From Candidatus Pelagibacter ubique HIMB058 (GTDB taxonomy: Bacteria > Pseudomonadota > Alphaproteobacteria > Pelagibacterales > Pelagibacteraceae), in NCBI GenBank assembly GCA_000419545.1, contig ATTF01000007.1:1-49483 (forward strand): 49,483 nt of DNA, given 5' to 3'. The position numbers and the translations under genes were made by a program. Below the pieces are notes generated by a model. That model had not been told where the DNA came from and searched no databases. It saw nothing but the letters and a program-made list of their open reading frames with translations. Shown here one piece after another: positions 7,919 through 16,206 of this stretch (the stretch's first letter is position 1; each line of letters begins with the position of its first letter).

Positions 7919-10675
7919 TTAAATTCCTTTTATAATATTTTTACTAAAGTTATTTAAACCTGTAGCATTAGATCCTTTAATCATTAAATAATCATTATTA
8001 GAAATTATACTTCTTAAGTTTAAGTCTATATCCTCTGTGTTTTGCAAAATATTTCCTCTTTTATTTTTGTTTAGATTCTTATAGGTGAATATAGTTTGTT
8101 TTCCTTTAACGAATACTTTGTCGATATCAGAATTGTTAATAACTTTTGAAATTTCTTCATGATATTTTCTCGATTTATGGCCTAATTCCAACATGTCACC
8201 CAATACTAGATATTTTTTAAATTTTTCTTTTTTTAATGAGTCAAATCTTAAAATGGCATTTTTTACTGATAATGGGTTTGCATTATAACTTTCATCAATA
8301 AATCTAAATTTTTTCTTATACCTTAAAATATTATATTTTTTTCCTCTTCCCGCTGTTGGTTGTAAATTCTTTATTAGTGATTTTATCTTATTGATATCAA
8401 TTTTTAATGCATGCAATACAGCTAAGCTTGCCAGAATATTATAAATATTAATATCTCTAAATTCATAAATTAAACTCTGATTATCTATATTTACAAAAAT
8501 TTTTGAATTTCCATTTTTTTCATTAATCTTTTTCAATAAGATATTTGAATCTCTATGTTTGCCAAAAGTAATTATTTCAAGATTAAAGGATTTTGCTTTT
8601 TGATATAGAAAATTGAAAAATTTGTCATCTCTATTTAAAATAATTTTTCCACCTCTCTTGATACTTTCTATTATTTCAGATTTCGCTTTAGCTATTCCTT
8701 TTACATTTTTAAAATTTTCTAAATGTGCTTCACCAACATTGGTAATTATACCTAAATGAGGGCTTATTAATTTTGATAAGTTTTTAATTTCACCGGCTTT
8801 ACTCATTCCAACTTCAAAAATACCGTATTTATCGAATGAACTTAAATTAGATAAACTTATAGGAACGCCTAAGTGATTGTTAAAAGATTTTGGTGAAAAA
8901 TACGTTTCACCAAATTTTTTTAGCAACTGACCTAGCAAATTTTTAAGAGATGTTTTTCCAGCACTTCCAGTAATAGCAATTATATTTGCAGAAGATTTTT
9001 CACGTTTTAGTTTTGCAAAGGAATTTAAAAATGAGATAACATTTTTTACCTTGATTACGTTATTCCCAATTTTTTTTGCAGAGTCGGATACGACACGACT
9101 TGCACCTTTTTTTAAAGCATCTTTAACAAATTTATTTCCATTATTTTTTTTGCCTTTGAGTGCTAAAAATAAATTACCCTTTTTTATTGATCTAGTATCA
9201 ATGGACAATCCAGCGAAATTAATAAATTTTTTATAACCCGTAATTTTTTGTAAAATTAAATTGTTTTCAAAATGATTAAATTTTTTTTTAGAGAAATTTT
9301 CTAGTTTTATATTAGTTCCTTTTATAATTTTTTTATCAGATATTTTGTAAATTTTATTTTTATAAATTTGAGTTTCCTCATGCCCTTTTCCTGCTACTAA
9401 TATTATTTCTCCAGGAATTGCCTTCTTAATAGACTGTTGAATAGCAATACGTCTATTTCCAATATTAAAACTTTTTTTTCTTGGAATATATTTTAAGAGC
9501 TCTTTTCTAATTCTTTGAGGATCTTCACTCCTTGGATTGTCATCTGTTATATATATTTTGCTACAATATTTATTTGCTATCTTAGCCATCAATGGTCTTT
9601 TTTTTTTATCTCTGTCTCCTCCGCAACCGAAAACAATAGATATATTTTTTTTATTTTCATTTTTTAAACACTCTAAAGTTTTTAAAAGGGCATCTGGGGT
9701 ATGAGCATAATCTAAAAAAACTTTTACTTTATTTGGAAATTTTTTTACTAATTCCAATCTTCCATTTACATCATGGATTTTTTTAATTTTTCCGTAAATT
9801 AAATGATCTTTTAGTCCACATATTTTTGCAGCTAAAATTGTCATAGCTAAATTCTTTTTCTTAAAATCTGGAAAAGCAGGTAATTGGTTTTTAACCTTTA
9901 AAAACTCATTATTTATATCAACTAATTTCAATCCTCTTTTTCTGGATATCTTTTTTAAAATTTTAAATGGTAAAATATCCTTATCTGAAATTATTTTAGT
10001 TTTTTTTCTCAAAATTTTTCTGAATAAAATAAGCTTTGCATTCAAATATGCTTTCATATTCTTATGATAGTCCAAATGGTCTTGACTGAAATTAGTAAAA
10101 ACAGCTGATTTAAAATCTATATGATGAAGTCTCTCTTGGTGCAAACCATGACTTGAAGCCTCGATAATTACATTTTCAATTTTTTTTTTTTTAAGAAAGT
10201 TTAGAGTTTTATGTAATGATATCGTGTCAGGTGATGTCAGACTTGTTTTTAAAAATTTGTTATTATATCTAGTTCCCAACGTTCCAATTGAAGCAACAGG
10301 TTTATTGTTTAACCTAAACACTTGATAAAACATATCAGCAACAGATGTTTTTCCATTAGTGCCAGTAACAGCAATTATGTTTTTCGGTTTTAAGTTATAA
10401 AACCTTGAAGCAATTTCGCTCAAAAAATTTCTTACATTTTTCTTTTTAATTACTAGTATATTTTTATCTTTGAATTTACATTTATTTGAACAAATTATGA
10501 CGGAGGCACCTTTTTTAATTGCTTGTTTGATAAAATTTTCACCGTTCTTCTTTTTTCCTTTAATGGCAAAAAAGATATAATTTTTTTTTGTGTTGTTACT
10601 ATTTGATGAAATTCCTTTAACTGAAATATTTCTTTTATTAAAAGGGACTTCTTTAATTAAATTTTTCAACAACAT
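7919..10675 (-). CDS. murE/murF: Fused MurE-MurF peptidoglycan precursor ligase
   Basis: One 918-residue frame encodes two consecutive Mur ligases. Residues 1 to about 455 are MurE, the ligase adding the third residue of the stem peptide: P-loop VTGTNGKT (about 103-110), NFSQDHLDYHKN, DDNPRSEDP (about 378-386) and GKGHEE. The DNPR motif is the family signature for meso-diaminopimelate specificity. Residues about 470-918 are MurF, which adds D-Ala-D-Ala: SIDTRSIKKGNLFLALKG, P-loop ITGSAGKTS (about 568-576), NVGEAHLENF, DESYNANP and VLGDMLELG. Both active sites look complete, so this is a fusion and not a decayed gene. It overlaps ftsI by 23 bases and abuts mraY. A run of 13 A on the coding strand encodes four lysines in the MurE part and is in frame. 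Confidence 0.94.
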   Translation of the reverse strand: MLLKNLIKEVPFNKRNISVKGISSNSNNTKKNYIFFAIKGKKKNGENFIKQAIKKGASVIICSNKCKFKDKNILVIKKKNVRNFLSEIASRFYNLKPKNIIAVTGTNGKTSVADMFYQVFRLNNKPVASIGTLGTRYNNKFLKTSLTSPDTISLHKTLNFLKKKKIENVIIEASSHGLHQERLHHIDFKSAVFTNFSQDHLDYHKNMKAYLNAKLILFRKILRKKTKIISDKDILPFKILKKISRKRGLKLVDINNEFLKVKNQLPAFPDFKKKNLAMTILAAKICGLKDHLIYGKIKKIHDVNGRLELVKKFPNKVKVFLDYAHTPDALLKTLECLKNENKKNISIVFGCGGDRDKKKRPLMAKIANKYCSKIYITDDNPRSEDPQRIRKELLKYIPRKKSFNIGNRRIAIQQSIKKAIPGEIILVAGKGHEETQIYKNKIYKISDKKIIKGTNIKLENFSKKKFNHFENNLILQKITGYKKFINFAGLSIDTRSIKKGNLFLALKGKKNNGNKFVKDALKKGASRVVSDSAKKIGNNVIKVKNVISFLNSFAKLKREKSSANIIAITGSAGKTSLKNLLGQLLKKFGETYFSPKSFNNHLGVPISLSNLSSFDKYGIFEVGMSKAGEIKNLSKLISPHLGIITNVGEAHLENFKNVKGIAKAKSEIIESIKRGGKIILNRDDKFFNFLYQKAKSFNLEIITFGKHRDSNILLKKINEKNGNSKIFVNIDNQSLIYEFRDINIYNILASLAVLHALKIDINKIKSLIKNLQPTAGRGKKYNILRYKKKFRFIDESYNANPLSVKNAILRFDSLKKEKFKKYLVLGDMLELGHKSRKYHEEISKVINNSDIDKVFVKGKQTIFTYKNLNKNKRGNILQNTEDIDLNLRSIISNNDYLMIKGSNATGLNNFSKNIIKGI

Positions 10676-12374
10676 ATTGGTTTAAAAAATCCTTATTATT
10701 TATGGCTAAAATTGGTCCAATTTTTTCTATTATTTTGCCAGCAACATAAACAGAATTCCAACCAGAGGTATTATATGGTGCTTTAGTTTTTATTCCGCGA
10801 TAATTATAAATTAGATCTTTATTTAGTTTTGGATTTTCTAACATCACAAATAATGAATAGTTTGGTTTTTTTGTGGGAAAAACAGAAATAAATGAATTTA
10901 TTCTTTGTTTATTATTTCCGTAGCTTTCTGCAGTCCCTGTTTTTCCTCCTACATAATACCCATCTATATCTGCTAAACTTGCTGTTCCATTTTCGTTACT
11001 AACAACTTGCCTCAAAATACTCGATATTTCTCTACTTGTTTCATTAGATATTATTTTTTTTGTTTCAATTTTATTTCTCTCTTTTATTAAACTAGGCGTG
11101 ACAAAATTTCCTCCGTTAGTGAGACTGGCATATAACGTTGTGGCTTGAAGAGGAGTGGTTGTTATTCCATGGCCAAAAGAAACCGTTTCGATCTTGCATT
11201 TATTCCATTTTATTTCATGAGGAGCCCCAACTTCTTCGAGCTCAATGTCTGGAACTTTTGTTAAATTAGTATTTTTTATAAATTTTTTGAAAACATCCTC
11301 ACCTATTTTTTGAGCTAAAATAACTGACCCAACATTTGAAGATCTTATTAAAATTTCCTCTGTTGAAAGATTACTTGGATGCTCTTTCATATCAGTAATT
11401 TCATGAATAGAGCATTTCAATTTTCTGGGAATATTTTCAATAACTGTATCTTTTCTAACAATATTTCTTTCAAGAGCTAATGCTACAGTAAAGGTTTTAA
11501 AAATGGATCCTAATTCATAAACACCTTTTGTAATTTTATTAATATAATTTTTGTCTGTAATGGTTTTACGTTGATTTATATTAAAATTGGGTAAAGAAAC
11601 TAAAGATAATATATCACCATTATTTACATTCATTAATAAAGCCGCAGCTCCTGAAGCATCAAAAGTTTTTATAGCTTCGCTTAATTCTTTATTAATTATA
11701 TATTGAATATTGCTATCTAAAGTTAACTCTAGTGGAGTATCTTTTAAATTTTTACTTTTTAATTCTTTATCAAAATATTTTTCAAGTCCTGAAATTCCAA
11801 AGTTATCATAATCGACCTGGCCTATAACATGGCTAAATAGATCTCCGTGTGTGTACATTCTGGCTTGGAATGGTTCAAATTTTATTGCTTTTTCCCCTAA
11901 TGACCAAAGTTTTTGTTTTTCATTTTGAGTTATCCTTGTTTTAATACGAAAATATTTTTTCCCATTAAGTTTTTGTCTAATCTCCTCAATTGGTAGATTA
12001 GGAAAAATTAATCTTAATTTTATTAAAAAATTTTTCTTATCTTTAACTAATTTTGGATCAACCGCAGCATGATATGCGTTAATATTTCTTGAAATTATTA
12101 TACCATTTCTGTCAACTATATCTCTCCTTAGTAAGTTAAATTTAGAATTTTGATTATTAAAGCCCAATATCTCTTTTTGGCTTAATGAAATATATGCTAT
12201 TTTTATTGAGAAAATTGTAATTAAAGAAAAAAAGAAAAAAAATAATAAATAATTTCTATCCTCAAAATTATTATGTTTTTTAAAATTTTTTGATTTTTTA
12301 TTTGTTTCTAGATAATCTTCAAAATAAAAACTTCTTTGATTGGTTGTTTTATTTTTTCCTGATTTTTTTTTCAT
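10653..12374 (-). CDS. ftsI: Septal peptidoglycan transpeptidase FtsI (PBP3)
   Basis: FtsI is the class B penicillin-binding protein that crosslinks septal peptidoglycan in the periplasm with FtsW as partner. The 573-residue protein has a charged cytoplasmic tail and one membrane anchor at about residues 43-63. The PBP dimerisation region follows (RRDIVDRNGIII, about 83-94), then a transpeptidase domain with all three active-site motifs: SIFK with nucleophile Ser290, SSN at about 345-347 and KTG at about 478-480. It overlaps ftsL upstream by 26 bases and murE-murF downstream by 23. Confidence 0.95.
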   Translation of the reverse strand: MKKKSGKNKTTNQRSFYFEDYLETNKKSKNFKKHNNFEDRNYLLFFFFFSLITIFSIKIAYISLSQKEILGFNNQNSKFNLLRRDIVDRNGIIISRNINAYHAAVDPKLVKDKKNFLIKLRLIFPNLPIEEIRQKLNGKKYFRIKTRITQNEKQKLWSLGEKAIKFEPFQARMYTHGDLFSHVIGQVDYDNFGISGLEKYFDKELKSKNLKDTPLELTLDSNIQYIINKELSEAIKTFDASGAAALLMNVNNGDILSLVSLPNFNINQRKTITDKNYINKITKGVYELGSIFKTFTVALALERNIVRKDTVIENIPRKLKCSIHEITDMKEHPSNLSTEEILIRSSNVGSVILAQKIGEDVFKKFIKNTNLTKVPDIELEEVGAPHEIKWNKCKIETVSFGHGITTTPLQATTLYASLTNGGNFVTPSLIKERNKIETKKIISNETSREISSILRQVVSNENGTASLADIDGYYVGGKTGTAESYGNNKQRINSFISVFPTKKPNYSLFVMLENPKLNKDLIYNYRGIKTKAPYNTSGWNSVYVAGKIIEKIGPILAINNKDFLNQYVVEKFN

Positions 12375-12687
12375 CTATATTTATTAAATTGGATAACTTC
12401 TTTTCGAGTGTATTAAAATCGTCAACATCGTAAAATATGTTTGAATGTTTAATTGGCTCAAATTTTTCTAGATCTCTGCTATTAAATTTTTTCTCAATTT
12501 CATTTGGTGAAGATAAGTATGAAAATTCCATTTCAGCTTCACTAATGTTTTTTTCTTTAGCTATAATTTTGATGTTTAAACTTTTTACTTGTTTTTCTAT
12601 TATTCTTGACTGATTTTTAACTAAAGAAGTTATTATTAAGAAAAATGTAAATACAACTAACGAGAAAAATAATTTTGAATTAAACAT
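12349..12687 (-). CDS. ftsL: Cell division protein FtsL-like bitopic protein
   Basis: The 112-residue protein has one N-terminal hydrophobic segment (about residues 5-23) followed by a charged, heptad-like helical stretch (about 25-60). This is the architecture of FtsL, the small divisome protein that pairs with FtsB and FtsQ and activates FtsWI. FtsL sequences are poorly conserved, so the call depends mainly on position between rsmH and ftsI, where ftsL is expected, plus size and topology. It overlaps rsmH by 8 bases and ftsI by 26. Confidence 0.8.
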   Translation of the reverse strand: MFNSKLFFSLVVFTFFLIITSLVKNQSRIIEKQVKSLNIKIIAKEKNISEAEMEFSYLSSPNEIEKKFNSRDLEKFEPIKHSNIFYDVDDFNTLEKKLSNLINIDEKKIRKK

Positions 12688-13690
12688 TTGCTGACTCCAA
12701 TTCTAAATAATTCTTAAACTTATCAATTAACTTGTGAGGGTATTGAAAATCAGTATTGCTTCTAATTGCAAACCTTAACTTCGCAGATCTTGCTCTATTA
12801 TTTAGCTCCAATTCTTTTTTAGAGGGTTTAAGAACTTTATTTTTGTATGCCTCAAACAAATATGCTTGATCAATCTTATTTTCGGGAAGATATCTTGATG
12901 ATCGTGATTTGTTTTTTGAATAATTATTGAAAAAAAATTTTACTATTTTATCCTCAATAGAATGAAAGGTTACAACTAAAATTTTTCCACCTGGTTTTAA
13001 TTTTTTAGTAGCATTTATAATTCCATTTATTAACTCGCTAATTTCTTTATTTACAAAAATTCTAAGAGCCTGAAATGTTTTAGTGCAAGGATTTATTTTT
13101 TTTGAAAAATTTTTTTTTTTACTTTCTTCAATAATTTTTACTAGTTGATTAGTTTTAGTTATCCTTTTTTTCTTTCTAGAATTAACAATGTTTCTTGCAA
13201 TTCTTGTGGCTTCTTTTTCATCGCCAAGAAATTTAATTATCGACTTTAAATCTTTTTCACTAAGATTATTTACAGCATCTAAAGCAGAAATATTATTAAG
13301 GCCCATTGCCATGTTCAATTGTTTATCTGATTTGAATGAAAAACCTCTTTCAAGGTTATCTAATTGAATGGAAGATAAACCTAAATCAAATATTATTGCA
13401 TCAACATGATCCTCGATAATAGTATCTAGCTGACTAAATTTTATTTGATAAAATTTAAATCGTTTTGGAAATTTTCTTTCTAGTTCTTCTGCAATTGATT
13501 TAATATTATTATCTCTATCTATTGCTGCTATTTCAGTTTTTGGAATTTTTAAAATTTCTTTAGAATATCCACCTCCACCAAATGTGCAGTCGATATATTT
13601 GCCTCCATTGAATGGAGAGGTTATTTTTAGAACCTCATTCAACATCACTGGAAAATGGGAGGATTCCAGTGATGATGTATGATTGTTCAT
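12680..13690 (-). CDS. rsmH: 16S rRNA (cytosine(1402)-N4)-methyltransferase
   Basis: RsmH (MraW) methylates the decoding-site cytosine C1402 of 16S rRNA using S-adenosylmethionine. The 336-residue protein shows HFPVMLNEVL near the start, the AdoMet motif CTFGGGGYSKEIL, the IIFDLGLSSIQLD catalytic region and the C-terminal VTFHSIEDKIVKFFF, all family signatures. The start is 18 bases after the ftsZ stop, the widest gap inside the dcw cluster. In most bacteria this gene directly follows mraZ; here ftsZ lies in between. Confidence 0.96.
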   Translation of the reverse strand: MNNHTSSLESSHFPVMLNEVLKITSPFNGGKYIDCTFGGGGYSKEILKIPKTEIAAIDRDNNIKSIAEELERKFPKRFKFYQIKFSQLDTIIEDHVDAIIFDLGLSSIQLDNLERGFSFKSDKQLNMAMGLNNISALDAVNNLSEKDLKSIIKFLGDEKEATRIARNIVNSRKKKRITKTNQLVKIIEESKKKNFSKKINPCTKTFQALRIFVNKEISELINGIINATKKLKPGGKILVVTFHSIEDKIVKFFFNNYSKNKSRSSRYLPENKIDQAYLFEAYKNKVLKPSKKELELNNRARSAKLRFAIRSNTDFQYPHKLIDKFKNYLELESANV

Positions 13691-13708
13691 TGCTTAATGA
13701 TTTTTTCA

Positions 13709-15202
13709 TTAAAATTTTTGTTTCCTTAAGAAAGCAGGAATTTCAAAATCTTCTTCTTCATTTAGATCCTGATCAAATAATTCATCTGAATCTCGGTTAG
13801 ATTGTTCGTTATTTTCATTATTAATTTCTTCGGACGTATTATTTTCTTCAGAAAATAGTTTAGGCGTATATTCTTCCTCATTATTTATACTATCTGCATG
13901 CTCTGTAATTTCTTCATTGTTCTCTAAACTGGAGTTCTCAATATAAGAGGCACTTTCAATTGATACTCCTGTCGGTAGATCATTAAAATTATTTTCAGTA
14001 CTAACATTGTTTGCCTCTTCATTATTTAAGCTAGTTGAAGCATCATTAATTACATCGTTTTGAAGTTCATCTTTAATTTCAAAACTTTCGTCAAGTTTTA
14101 AAGCTGTTGCTCCGTCAATCGCACCTAATGTGCTATTATCCATCCTAGGATTATGTGAAAACAAATTTTCTGAATATCCAGTATTTCTATTCTGAATTCT
14201 TGATACCATATTTAAAACTGTTTTGTTTTCTGTTTTGTGACCATCTAATGCAGTTGCAACAATTGAAACCCTAATTTTTCCATTAAGTTCTGTATCTTCA
14301 ATTGCTCCAAAAATTAATTCTGCTTCAGGATCTACCTCTGCTCTAATTCTGTTAACAGATTCTTCCACCTCAAATAAAGTTAAATCATCTCCTCCAGTTA
14401 TGTTTACTAATAATCCTTTTGCACCTTTTAAAGAATATTCATCTATAAGAGGATTGTTTAATGCCATTTCAGTGGCTACTTTACCTCTGTTTTCTCCTTC
14501 AGCTTCACCTGTGCCCATCATAGCTTTGCCCATTGAACTCATAACAGTTTCTACATCCGCAAAATCAAGGTTTATCATCCCAGGTCTTACCATAAGATCT
14601 GTCACACTTTGAACTCCGTGTTTAAGTACATTGTTTGACAAGATAAAAGCATTTTTAAAAGTTGTAGTTTCACTAGCAATTTTAAAAAGATTTTGATTAG
14701 GAACTACTATAACTGTATCTAAATGTTTTTTAAATTCTTCCAAACCTTGCATGGCTCTTCTCATTCTTTTTGGGCCCTCGTAAGAAAAAGGAAGTGTCGT
14801 TACTCCAACAGTCAAAATGTTTAATTCTCTAGCAGCTTTTGCAATTACATGTGAGGCTCCAGTCCCTGTTCCTCCTCCCATTCCTGAAGTAATAAAAACC
14901 ATATTAGCACCTTGCATGTAGCTTGTTATTTCGTTTAATGACTCATCAGCTGCAGCCTGGCCAATATCATGTTTAGCGCCTGCGCCTAAACCTTTGGTTA
15001 AATTCATTCCAATTTGAATTTTTGCATCAGCTTTGCTCATTTTTAAATCTTGTGCGTCAGTATTAACTGCAACAAATTCAACACCCTTCATACCAGAGTC
15101 AATCATTGCATTTATTGCATTCCCTCCAGCGCCACCTACGCCTAAAACTAAAATTCTAGGTTTTAATTCTTTAAGTTCTCCACCACCAATATTTATACTC
15201 AT
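13709..15202 (-). CDS. ftsZ: Cell division GTPase FtsZ
   Basis: FtsZ is the tubulin homologue that forms the division ring. The 497-residue protein has the GTP-binding GVGGAGGNAI (about residues 21-30), the tubulin signature GGGTGTG (about 110-116), and a globular domain ending near residue 320. A long, poorly conserved linker follows (about 322-483), unusually rich in Asn, Glu and Ser. The C-terminal peptide DFEIPAFLRKQKF matches the alphaproteobacterial tail that binds membrane tethers and regulators. The start overlaps the mraZ stop by 4 bases (ATGA), so translation is probably coupled to the cluster repressor. Position second in the cluster is atypical. Confidence 0.98.
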   Translation of the reverse strand: MSINIGGGELKELKPRILVLGVGGAGGNAINAMIDSGMKGVEFVAVNTDAQDLKMSKADAKIQIGMNLTKGLGAGAKHDIGQAAADESLNEITSYMQGANMVFITSGMGGGTGTGASHVIAKAARELNILTVGVTTLPFSYEGPKRMRRAMQGLEEFKKHLDTVIVVPNQNLFKIASETTTFKNAFILSNNVLKHGVQSVTDLMVRPGMINLDFADVETVMSSMGKAMMGTGEAEGENRGKVATEMALNNPLIDEYSLKGAKGLLVNITGGDDLTLFEVEESVNRIRAEVDPEAELIFGAIEDTELNGKIRVSIVATALDGHKTENKTVLNMVSRIQNRNTGYSENLFSHNPRMDNSTLGAIDGATALKLDESFEIKDELQNDVINDASTSLNNEEANNVSTENNFNDLPTGVSIESASYIENSSLENNEEITEHADSINNEEEYTPKLFSEENNTSEEINNENNEQSNRDSDELFDQDLNEEEDFEIPAFLRKQKF

Positions 15203-15663
15203 TTCAGTTCTCCCTTCTGTTTATTTTCCCATTTTAAATTAGATCTATTTTGAAAAGCCTTTTTTCTTGCAACTATTTTAAATTTTTCAAAATTATTTGG
15301 CTCCCAAATTTGGAATGTTTTTCCTAAACCAACAAATAAAACATTGTTTTTAATTTTTGCATGATTAAGTAACTTTTCAGATAATGAAATTCTGCCTTCA
15401 GTATCAAATTGTAAATTTTCACTTTCAGATAATATTGAGGTAGCAAAAAAATCCCTTTTTTCTTCAAAGGGATTTAATGAGTCTATAGTGTTTGAAAGTT
15501 TTTCAATTCTGTCTTGTGAGCAAGCTTCTAATGCTGCATGATTAAAAGATGGATAACTGATGAATCCATTGTATCCCATAGAATTTAGATGTGATCTAAA
15601 AGTTGCAGGCACTGAAACACGTCCTTTCTTGTCTATTTTGTTTTCGAAACTTGATAAAAACAT
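15199..15663 (-). CDS. mraZ: Transcriptional regulator MraZ
   Basis: MraZ is a DNA-binding protein with two SpoVT/AbrB-like half-domains that autoregulates the dcw cluster. The 154-residue protein shows both repeats: residues about 5-50 (ENKIDKKGRVSVPATFR) and about 80-125 (FDTEGRISLSEKLLNHA), each with the DxxGRxxxP/L-type loop. Length matches the family. It is the first gene of the minus-strand cluster and is preceded by a strong promoter overlapped by three TGGGN repeats, which is what the family is known to bind. Confidence 0.95.
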   Translation of the reverse strand: MFLSSFENKIDKKGRVSVPATFRSHLNSMGYNGFISYPSFNHAALEACSQDRIEKLSNTIDSLNPFEEKRDFFATSILSESENLQFDTEGRISLSEKLLNHAKIKNNVLFVGLGKTFQIWEPNNFEKFKIVARKKAFQNRSNLKWENKQKGELK

Positions 15664-15714
15664 TTTTATTTAAAAAACCTCTATAAATTAAATTTTTAAA
15701 TATACTCTCCATAA

Positions 15715-15739
15715 TGGGATTATTTGGGATAGTATGGGT
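15715..15739 (+). promoter_or_regulatory. Triple TGGGN repeat, putative MraZ operator
   Basis: TGGGA (15715-15719), TGGGA (15725-15729) and TGGGT (15735-15739) repeat at exactly 10-bp intervals, each with a 5-bp spacer. TGGGN direct repeats with 5-6 bp spacers upstream of mraZ are the published binding pattern of MraZ in enterobacteria and Mollicutes. Here the repeats read on the strand opposite to mraZ. The third box touches the -10 element, the second overlaps its last base and the first covers the likely start of transcription, so binding should block RNA polymerase. That this MraZ binds here is inference. Confidence 0.7.
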
Positions 15740-15756
15740 TTTTAAGGATTAGTCAA
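15729..15756 (-). promoter_or_regulatory. Sigma-70 promoter of the mraZ/dcw cluster
   Basis: On the minus strand, TTGACT (15751-15756) and TACTAT (15729-15734) are separated by 16 bases. This is the best promoter match near the cluster. It lies 66 bases upstream of the mraZ ATG, giving an expected transcript start around 15722 and a leader of about 60 bases. It lies between the 3' end of rnpB and mraZ and is the only evident promoter for the 15-kb run of genes. Confidence 0.65.
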
Positions 15757-15809
15757 TAAGTTTGTATTTTAACAAAAAGCACAAAAGCAGAACACTTTTA
15801 AGAAGATTT

Positions 15810-16163
15810 GCCAGATAATCTGTAAGCCGGGTTCTGTCATTGAAGATATCATTTCTCTAGGCTTAAATTCACATTTAAGCTCAAGCGGTTAACCCAGAAG
15901 ACTAACTAAAGACTGTTTTTTGTGTTTCCACTGCGTCTTCTCTATTTAACCTTGCTCCCAGTGGGGTTTGCCATGCGTTTTTTGTTACCAAAAAACCGGT
16001 GAGCTCTTACCTCGCCGTTTCACCCTTGCCTTGATATGGCGGTTTATTTTCTGTGGCACTATCCCTGAAGTCACCCTCGCCAGCCATTAACTGGCACTGT
16101 GTCTTTACGGAGCCCGGACTTTCCTCTACTAAAAAATTAATAGCGATAATCCAATTATCTGGC
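15810..16163 (-). ncRNA. rnpB: RNase P RNA
   Basis: RNase P RNA is the catalytic subunit that removes 5' leaders from pre-tRNAs. On the minus strand the conserved 5' P4 segment GAGGAAAGTCCGGGCTCC lies near 16110-16127 and the matching 3' segment ACAGAACCCGGCTTA near 15823-15837. The ends pair: GCCAGATAAT at the 5' end is complementary to ATTATCTGGC at the 3' end, which sets the limits to within a few bases and gives about 354 nt, a normal length for a type A RNA. It reads in the same direction as the dcw cluster. Confidence 0.93.
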
Positions 16164-16169
16164 ATGACA

Positions 16170-16198
16170 TTTTTATTTTATTAAATGAAATAAATCAA
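16170..16198 (-). promoter_or_regulatory. Probable rnpB promoter
   Basis: On the minus strand, TTGATT (16193-16198) and a weak -10 TAAAAA (16170-16175) are 17 bases apart. They place the start of transcription about 6-7 bases further on, at the paired 5' end of the RNase P RNA. The agreement with the independently deduced RNA end is the main support, because the -10 itself is poor. Confidence 0.4.
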
Positions 16199-16206
16199 GG
16201 GTTGTA

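Noticed and set aside
15757-15809. Intrinsic terminator for rnpB
   Set aside because: Only a 5-bp AAAAG/CTTTT stem is present before a short T-run. It is too weak to call, although some end signal must lie here or rnpB reads into mraZ.
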